DNA of 64,000 nt from Archangium lipolyticum (GTDB taxonomy: Bacteria > Myxococcota > Myxococcia > Myxococcales > Myxococcaceae). A model generated the notes under the pieces. The model was not told where the DNA came from and searched no databases. It was given only the letters and a program-made list of their open reading frames with translations. A program made the translations under genes and the position numbers. This document shows, piece after piece, positions 59,263-64,000 of the stretch (positions within the stretch are counted from its first letter, which is position 1; each line of letters begins with the position of its first letter). The DNA is taken from positions 62,001 to 126,000 of the forward strand of contig NZ_JANKBZ010000023.1 in the NCBI RefSeq assembly GCF_024623785.1, given 5' to 3'.

Positions 59263-59904
59263 ATGAGCACGCATGTGGACTTCCCCGTCTGCCTCCGCCT
59301 TCAGGGCAAGCGGGTCCTCCTGGTCGGGGCGGGCAACATCGCGGACGAGCGGGGCCAGCAGTTGGTGGACGCGGGCGCGCGGCTGCGGGTGGTGGCGCCT
59401 CGTGTCAGCCCGGCCCTCCGCCGGCTCGCGGACGAGGGCCGCCTGGAGCTGCTGGAGCGCGCCTATGTGTCGGGCGACGTGCACGGGCAGCAGCTCGTGT
59501 TCGTGGCCACGGATGACCGGCAGGTGAGCGAGGCCGTGGCCGCGGAGGCGCGGGACCTCGGGGTCTGGGTGAACGCGGCGGACATCCCCGAGCTGTGTGA
59601 CTTCACGCTGCCCTCGGTGGGCAGGCGCGGTCCCATCGTCGTGGCGGTCTCCACCTCCGGGCAGTCCCCCTCGCTGGCCCGGCAGCTGCGGCGGCGGTTC
59701 ATGGAGCAGGTGGGGCCCGGCCATGTGCAGCTCGCGCGGCTGAGTGGGTGGCTGCGCAAGCGCCTGCCGTGCGGTGCCGGGCGGATGCGGCTGCTGAAGC
59801 AGCTGGTGGAGGGCGAGGCCGGGGAGCTGCTGACGCGCGGTCAGCGCAAGGCCGCCTGGGTCCGGGTACGCGCCGCGCTCGAGACTTTTGGAGAGACGAC
59901 ATGA
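59263..59904 (+). CDS. Precorrin-2 dehydrogenase/sirohydrochlorin ferrochelatase (siroheme synthase N-domain)
   Basis: The 213-residue protein has the NAD-binding GAGNIADERG pattern and the CysG N-domain features LVFVATDDRQVSEAVAAEAR, VNAADIPELCDFTLPSVGRR and VVAVSTSGQSPSLARQLRRR. It makes siroheme from precorrin-2, the cofactor of sulfite reductase. It overlaps the start of the methyltransferase gene by 4 bp (ATGA). The C-terminal helical part is shorter than in full CysG, where a methyltransferase is fused; here that activity is a separate gene next door. Confidence 0.93.
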   Translation: MSTHVDFPVCLRLQGKRVLLVGAGNIADERGQQLVDAGARLRVVAPRVSPALRRLADEGRLELLERAYVSGDVHGQQLVFVATDDRQVSEAVAAEARDLGVWVNAADIPELCDFTLPSVGRRGPIVVAVSTSGQSPSLARQLRRRFMEQVGPGHVQLARLSGWLRKRLPCGAGRMRLLKQLVEGEAGELLTRGQRKAAWVRVRAALETFGETT

Positions 59905-60701
59905 GCAAGCACGGCAACGGCAAGGTCTATCTGGTGGGAGCGGGGCCCGGAGATCCCGGCCTGCTCACCCTCCGGGCGGTCCAGTTGCTCGAAACCGCGG
60001 ATGCGGTGGTCCATGACCGCCTCGTCCATTCCGAGGTGCTGAAGTACGCGCGGCCTCGCGCCCGGCTCCTGTTCGTGGGCAAGGAGGGTGGGGGAGAGTC
60101 GGTGGCGCAGGAGGAGATCAACGCGCTGCTCATCTCCCAGGCGAAGCTCGGGCGCAGGGTGGTGCGGCTCAAGGGCGGAGATCCGTTCGTCTTCGGCCGC
60201 GGCGCCGAGGAGGCCCTCGCGCTGGAGGCGGCGGGCATCCCCTACGAGGTGGTGCCGGGAGTCTCCAGCGGCGTGGCGGCTCCGGCGGCGGCGGGCATTC
60301 CGGTCACCCACCGGGGCGTGTCGGGCTCGGTGACGTTCGCCACCGGGCACCGGGCCGGGAAGGCGCCGGACTGGGCGCACCTGGCCGGGGCGGAGACGCT
60401 CGTGCTGTTCATGGCGGGCAGCCGGTTGGAGGAGGCGACGCTGGCGCTCATCGCGGCGGGACGCTCGCCGAGCACCCCGGCCGCCATCGTCGAGGCGGGC
60501 ACCTGGGAGCACCAGCGGGTCATCGAGGCGCCCCTGGCGGGCATCGCCTCGCGCGCCCGTGAGGCCGCCGTCGGCTCTCCGGCCCTGCTGGTGGTGGGCG
60601 AGGTCGTCTCGCTGCGCTCCCAGCTCCCCTCGCTGACCCGGTCCGAGCCCGTGATGTCCGAGTACGCGCAATTCCTGAAGGCGGAGGCTGGCCATGAGTG
60701 A
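59901..60701 (+). CDS. cobA: Uroporphyrinogen-III C-methyltransferase
   Basis: The 266-residue enzyme adds two methyl groups to uroporphyrinogen III to give precorrin-2. It shows the family motifs [50 protein letters not shown], and [17 protein letters not shown]. It is the siroheme partner of the preceding gene. The ATG at 59901 overlaps the previous stop, and its own end overlaps cysD by 8 bp, so translation is coupled through the operon. Confidence 0.95.
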   Translation: MSKHGNGKVYLVGAGPGDPGLLTLRAVQLLETADAVVHDRLVHSEVLKYARPRARLLFVGKEGGGESVAQEEINALLISQAKLGRRVVRLKGGDPFVFGRGAEEALALEAAGIPYEVVPGVSSGVAAPAAAGIPVTHRGVSGSVTFATGHRAGKAPDWAHLAGAETLVLFMAGSRLEEATLALIAAGRSPSTPAAIVEAGTWEHQRVIEAPLAGIASRAREAAVGSPALLVVGEVVSLRSQLPSLTRSEPVMSEYAQFLKAEAGHE

Positions 60702-61611
60702 CACCCTGTCCTCGCGTCTCTCGCACCTCGCGGTGCTGGAGGCCGAGAGCATCCACATCATCCGGGAGACGGCCGCCGAGTTCGCCAACCCGGTGATGCT
60801 CTACAGCATCGGCAAGGACTCGCAGGTGCTGCTGCACCTGGCCCGGAAGGCGTTCCACCCGGCGCCCCTGCCGTTCCCGTTGCTGCACGTGGACACCACC
60901 TGGAAGTTCCGGGACATGTACACGTTCCGCGACCAGTTCACGGCGAGGCACGGGCTGAAGCTGATCGTGCACCAGAACAAGAAGGCGCTCGCCGAGGGCA
61001 TCAACCCCTTCGACCATGGCAGCCAGAAGTACACCCACGCCATGAAGACGCAGTCGCTGCTCGAGGCGCTCGCGGAGCACGGCTTCGACGCGGCCTTCGG
61101 CGGGGCCCGGCGCGACGAGGAGAAGTCCCGCGCCAAGGAGCGCGTCTATTCCTTCCGCGACCGTCACGGACAGTGGGAGCCGCGGCGCCAGCGCCCCGAG
61201 CTGTGGAACCTCTACAACGGCCGCATCGACGCGGGCGAGAGCATGCGCGTCTTCCCGCTCTCCAACTGGACGGAGCTGGACGTGTGGCACTACGTCCTCA
61301 AGGAGCGCATCCCCGTCGTCCCGCTGTACTTCGCCGCCGAGCGCCCGGTGGTGAACCGCAACGGCATGTGGATCATGGTCGACGACGAGCGGATGCGGCT
61401 GCGTCCCGGCGAGCGTCCCGTGCAGAAGCGGGTGCGCTTCCGCACGCTGGGCTGCTACCCGCTCAGTGGCGCCGTGGAGTCCTCGGCCACCACGGTCGAG
61501 GGCGTCATCTCCGAGATGATGGAGGCCCGCGTGTCCGAGCGCCAGGGCCGCCTCATTGATCACGACGAAGAAGGCTCGATGGAGCTGAAGAAGCGCGAGG
61601 GGTACTTCTAA
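60694..61611 (+). CDS. cysD: Sulfate adenylyltransferase subunit 2
   Basis: The 305-residue protein makes APS from ATP and sulfate together with CysN. The ATP pyrophosphatase motif is [18 protein letters not shown], and the family features [60 protein letters not shown] and [16 protein letters not shown] are all present. It overlaps cobA and is coupled to cysN by a TAATG junction. Length is standard. Confidence 0.97.
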   Translation: MSDTLSSRLSHLAVLEAESIHIIRETAAEFANPVMLYSIGKDSQVLLHLARKAFHPAPLPFPLLHVDTTWKFRDMYTFRDQFTARHGLKLIVHQNKKALAEGINPFDHGSQKYTHAMKTQSLLEALAEHGFDAAFGGARRDEEKSRAKERVYSFRDRHGQWEPRRQRPELWNLYNGRIDAGESMRVFPLSNWTELDVWHYVLKERIPVVPLYFAAERPVVNRNGMWIMVDDERMRLRPGERPVQKRVRFRTLGCYPLSGAVESSATTVEGVISEMMEARVSERQGRLIDHDEEGSMELKKREGYF

Positions 61612-63278
61612 TGACCGCCGCGGAGCAGTTGCAGGACAGCAATCAAGAGGTTCAGCGGTTCCTCGCCGATCACTCCGAGAAGGAGCTGCTGCGTCTGGCG
61701 GTGGTGGGCTCGGTGGACGATGGCAAGTCCACGCTGATCGGCCGGCTCCTCTACGAGTGCAATGGCCTGTTCGAGGACCAGGTGGCCGCGGTGAAGCGCG
61801 CCAGCGCGGGCGAGGAGATCGACTTCTCGCTCTTCACCGACGGGCTCCGGGCCGAGCGCGAGCAGGGCATCACCATCGACGTGGCGTACCGCTACTTCTC
61901 CACGCGCCGGCGCAAGGTGATCGTCGCCGACACGCCGGGACATCTCCAGTACACGCGCAACATGGCCACCGGGGCCTCCACGGCCGACGCCGGGGTCATC
62001 CTGGTGGACGCGCGCCTGGGCATCCTCCCGCAGACGCGGCGCCATGCGTACATCGCCTCGCTGCTGCGCATTCCGTACCTCGCGGTGGCCATCAACAAGA
62101 TGGACCTGATGGACTTCGACCGCGCCGTCTTCGACCGGCTCGCGACGGAGTTCGGTGCGTTCGCCCGCACGCTCGGGTTCGAGCAGGTCCGCTTCTTCCC
62201 CATCAGCGCGCGCGCCGGGGACAACATCACCCAGCCGAGCGCCCGCACGCCGTGGCACGACGGCGAGACGCTCCTCGGGTGGCTGGAGTCCCTGCCGCAC
62301 CAGCGCCGGCAGGACGGCGCCGCCTTCCGCTTCCCGGTCCAGTACGTGCTGCGGCCGGACCTGTACTACCGCGGTTTCGCCGGGCAGCTCGCCTCCGGCA
62401 CGGTGCGCGTGGGCGACGAGGTGGTGATCCATCCTTCCAAGCGGCGGACGCGCATCGCGTCCATCGACACCTTCGAGGGGAGCCTCCCGGAGGCCAGCGC
62501 GCCGTCCTCCGTCACCCTGCGTCTGACCGACGAGGTGGACGTCAGCCGGGGAGATCTCATCGCGCACGCCGGCCAGTCCCCGCTGGTGCTCCAGCAGTTG
62601 GAGGCCATGCTGGTGTGGTTCGGCGAGAAGCCCCTGGATGGCTCGCGCCGGTACCTGGTGAAGCACACCTCGAAGTACGTCCCGGCCCACGTCGAGCAGG
62701 TGCTCTGGCGCAAGGAGCTGGAGGACCTGTCCGAGGTCCCCGCCGAGTCCCTGTCGCTCAACGAGATCGGCAAGGTCCGCCTCGTCTGCAAGCGCCCGCT
62801 GGTGTGCGACCCCTACCAGGACAACCGGAAGACGGGCGCCTTCATCCTCGTCGACCCGCTCTCCAACGACACGGTCGCCGCGGGGATGATCCTCGGGCCC
62901 GTGGCGTCGGACGGCGCCGGGACGCGGGAGTCCCGCTCCCTCATCTCCGCCCAGGAGCGGCGCGAGCGCCTCGGGCAGTCCGGTGCGGTCCTCGTGCTGG
63001 CGGGCACCCCGGACGTCCAGGAGGGCGCGCTGCGGCTCGAGCGGGCGCTGTTCGACCTGGGCCGCCACGTGGCCACCATCCGTGGCGACGCGGAGGCAGC
63101 CCTCTCGCTGGCCGAGGCCGGGCTGATCGCCATCCTCTACACCCCCGTTCCGCAGGCCCGGTTGGGACTGCGTGAGCAGCTCCGCGACGCCGGCATTCCC
63201 TGGCTGGAGCTGGAGCCCTCCCAGGAGCTGGAGCACCAGGTGAAGCAGGTCCTGGCCGCTCAGGAGACGACGCCGTGA
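61611..63278 (+). CDS. cysN: Sulfate adenylyltransferase subunit 1 with vestigial APS-kinase-like tail
   Basis: The 555-residue protein has the GTPase that drives APS synthesis: P-loop GSVDDGKST at 33-41, DTPGH at 107-111, NKMD at 162-165, then the EF-Tu-like beta domains to about 428. The remaining 120 residues look like an APS kinase domain that has lost its function: where CysC has the P-loop, this reads AGTPDVQEGA (about 464), and later GLIAILYTPVPQARLGLREQ follows the CysC pattern for the region after it. So this is probably not a working CysNC. It overlaps cysJ by 4 bp (GTGA). Confidence 0.95.
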   Translation: MTAAEQLQDSNQEVQRFLADHSEKELLRLAVVGSVDDGKSTLIGRLLYECNGLFEDQVAAVKRASAGEEIDFSLFTDGLRAEREQGITIDVAYRYFSTRRRKVIVADTPGHLQYTRNMATGASTADAGVILVDARLGILPQTRRHAYIASLLRIPYLAVAINKMDLMDFDRAVFDRLATEFGAFARTLGFEQVRFFPISARAGDNITQPSARTPWHDGETLLGWLESLPHQRRQDGAAFRFPVQYVLRPDLYYRGFAGQLASGTVRVGDEVVIHPSKRRTRIASIDTFEGSLPEASAPSSVTLRLTDEVDVSRGDLIAHAGQSPLVLQQLEAMLVWFGEKPLDGSRRYLVKHTSKYVPAHVEQVLWRKELEDLSEVPAESLSLNEIGKVRLVCKRPLVCDPYQDNRKTGAFILVDPLSNDTVAAGMILGPVASDGAGTRESRSLISAQERRERLGQSGAVLVLAGTPDVQEGALRLERALFDLGRHVATIRGDAEAALSLAEAGLIAILYTPVPQARLGLREQLRDAGIPWLELEPSQELEHQVKQVLAAQETTP

Positions 63279-64000
63279 CTTCTCCCGTGAACATCCCCTC
63301 GCTCGCCACCCTGGCCACGTCGCTCGGCGAGGAGAAGGGCGCGCTGTTGCAGCGCCTGGTCGAGGGCCTCGACTCCACCTCGCTCACGTGGCTGAGCGGG
63401 TACTTCGCCGGGCTCGCCGTCCGGCAGGTGCCCGTGAGTGCCTCCACCCAGCCCGCGCCGGCCGTGGAGGCCTCGCCCCAGGGCACGCTCACCATCATCT
63501 ACGGCACCCAGACGGGCAACAGCCGGCTGCTCGCCGAGCGGCTCAAGCAGCGGGCCGAGGCCGCCGGTCTCGCGGTGCGCACCTTCCGCGCCAGCGAGTA
63601 CCCCCAGCGCGAGCTGAAGAACGAGCGGCTCCTGTACGTGGTGATCAGCACCCAGGGGGACGGCGATCCTCCCGATGACGCGCGCGGCTTCTTCGACTTC
63701 ATCGTGGGCAAGCGCGCCCCCAGGCTCGAGCAGCTCCGGTTCGCGGTGCTGGCCCTGGGCGATTCGAGCTACCCCAAGTACTGCGAGATCGGGCGCGTCC
63801 TCGACGAGCGCTTCGCCGAGCTCGGGGCATCGCGGCTGCTGGCGCGCGGTGACTGCGACGTGGACTTCGAGCCGGTGGCCGAGCCCTGGTTGGGCGAGGC
63901 CCTGGAGCGTGCACGGACGGAGCTCGCCCCCCGGGCCCCGTTGGCGACCGTCACCCCGCTGCGCAGCGTGCCGGTGACGCCCACCTTCAGCCGGGAGAAT
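63275..64000 (+). CDS. cysJ: Sulfite reductase flavoprotein alpha-component, 3' end missing
   Basis: The gene starts at a GTG that overlaps the cysN stop and runs past the end of the window; 242 residues are visible. After a helical N-terminal part comes a flavodoxin domain: TIIYGTQTGNSRLLAERLKQ, ISTQGDGDPPDDARGF and LALGDSSYPKYCEIGRVLD. This is the FMN-binding part of CysJ, which passes electrons from NADPH to the sulfite reductase haemoprotein. The FAD/NADPH part should follow outside the window. A GTG at 63287 is another possible start. Confidence 0.92.
   Translation, partial: MTSPVNIPSLATLATSLGEEKGALLQRLVEGLDSTSLTWLSGYFAGLAVRQVPVSASTQPAPAVEASPQGTLTIIYGTQTGNSRLLAERLKQRAEAAGLAVRTFRASEYPQRELKNERLLYVVISTQGDGDPPDDARGFFDFIVGKRAPRLEQLRFAVLALGDSSYPKYCEIGRVLDERFAELGASRLLARGDCDVDFEPVAEPWLGEALERARTELAPRAPLATVTPLRSVPVTPTFSREN

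Noticed and set aside
61611-63278. Annotation as bifunctional CysN/CysC
   Set aside because: The P-loop needed for APS kinase activity is missing, so only CysN is called.
1-64000. tRNA, rRNA, CRISPR arrays, insertion sequences or prophage genes
   Set aside because: None could be recognised by eye on either strand: no CCA-ending cloverleaf candidates, no regular repeat-spacer arrays and no transposase or integrase motifs.

Overview
The window is about 64 kb of very GC-rich DNA with tightly packed genes, many ATGA, GTGA and TAATG overlaps, and frequent GTG or TTG starts. It looks like the chromosome of a fruiting myxobacterium, probably of the Archangium/Cystobacter/Stigmatella group (inference). 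Supporting signs are a small heat-shock protein very like Stigmatella SP21, several Ser/Thr protein kinases, a lipoprotein toxin with its immunity gene, degenerate receiver and cyclase domains, and a sigma-54-type promoter. I see no insertion sequences, phage genes, tRNA, rRNA or CRISPR.

Layout. 1-8202: the end of a DEAH-type helicase, a SelO AMPylase, a channel that joins a CorA-like cytoplasmic domain to a formate/nitrite transporter, a DUF1801 protein with a histone-like tail, and a lipoprotein nuclease toxin with an Imm52-type immunity gene. 8282-13324: an ABC-2/GldA-F-G-like transporter operon behind an operator-like promoter. 13368-22961: a fused phytol kinase/phytyl-phosphate kinase-like membrane protein, a nitrilase, an AraC regulator, an SDR, a SpoIIM/RDD pair, DUF2267, Hsp20, a LuxR-type response regulator and a WecG-type glycosyltransferase. 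22963-31113 (minus strand): a class II lanthipeptide cluster with two periplasmic adaptors, a C39-peptidase ABC exporter, two precursor peptides and a LanM synthetase. 31457-35724: a pseudo-receiver behind a sigma-54-like promoter, an ECF sigma factor with a transmembrane Ser/Thr kinase, and a lipoprotein. 35746-45938: molybdate uptake (modABC), small secreted or membrane proteins, two TonB-like proteins, a two-component system, an endonuclease III homologue, a phasin-like protein and a PPC-domain secreted protein. 46082-58096: a creatinase-fold protein, a GNAT-like/cyclic-nucleotide-binding protein, an ARPP-2-like/vWA-TROVE-like pair, a YihY membrane protein, a 1376-residue kinase-cyclase-ATPase, a MOSC protein and a VOC protein. 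58504-64000: an assimilatory sulfate reduction operon (APS reductase, siroheme enzymes, CysD, CysN, CysJ) that runs off the window.

How they fit together. The lanthipeptide genes form one co-directional unit for making, cleaving and exporting a modified peptide across two membranes. The sulfate genes form one translationally coupled operon that makes siroheme and reduces sulfate through APS rather than PAPS; the APS-kinase-like tail of CysN has lost its P-loop, which fits. The most unusual points are an amber codon that cuts lanA2 just before an in-frame lanthipeptide-like core, the CorA-like/FNT fusion, the fused VTE5/VTE6-like protein, the SitA-like lipoprotein toxin, and the vestigial APS kinase domain.
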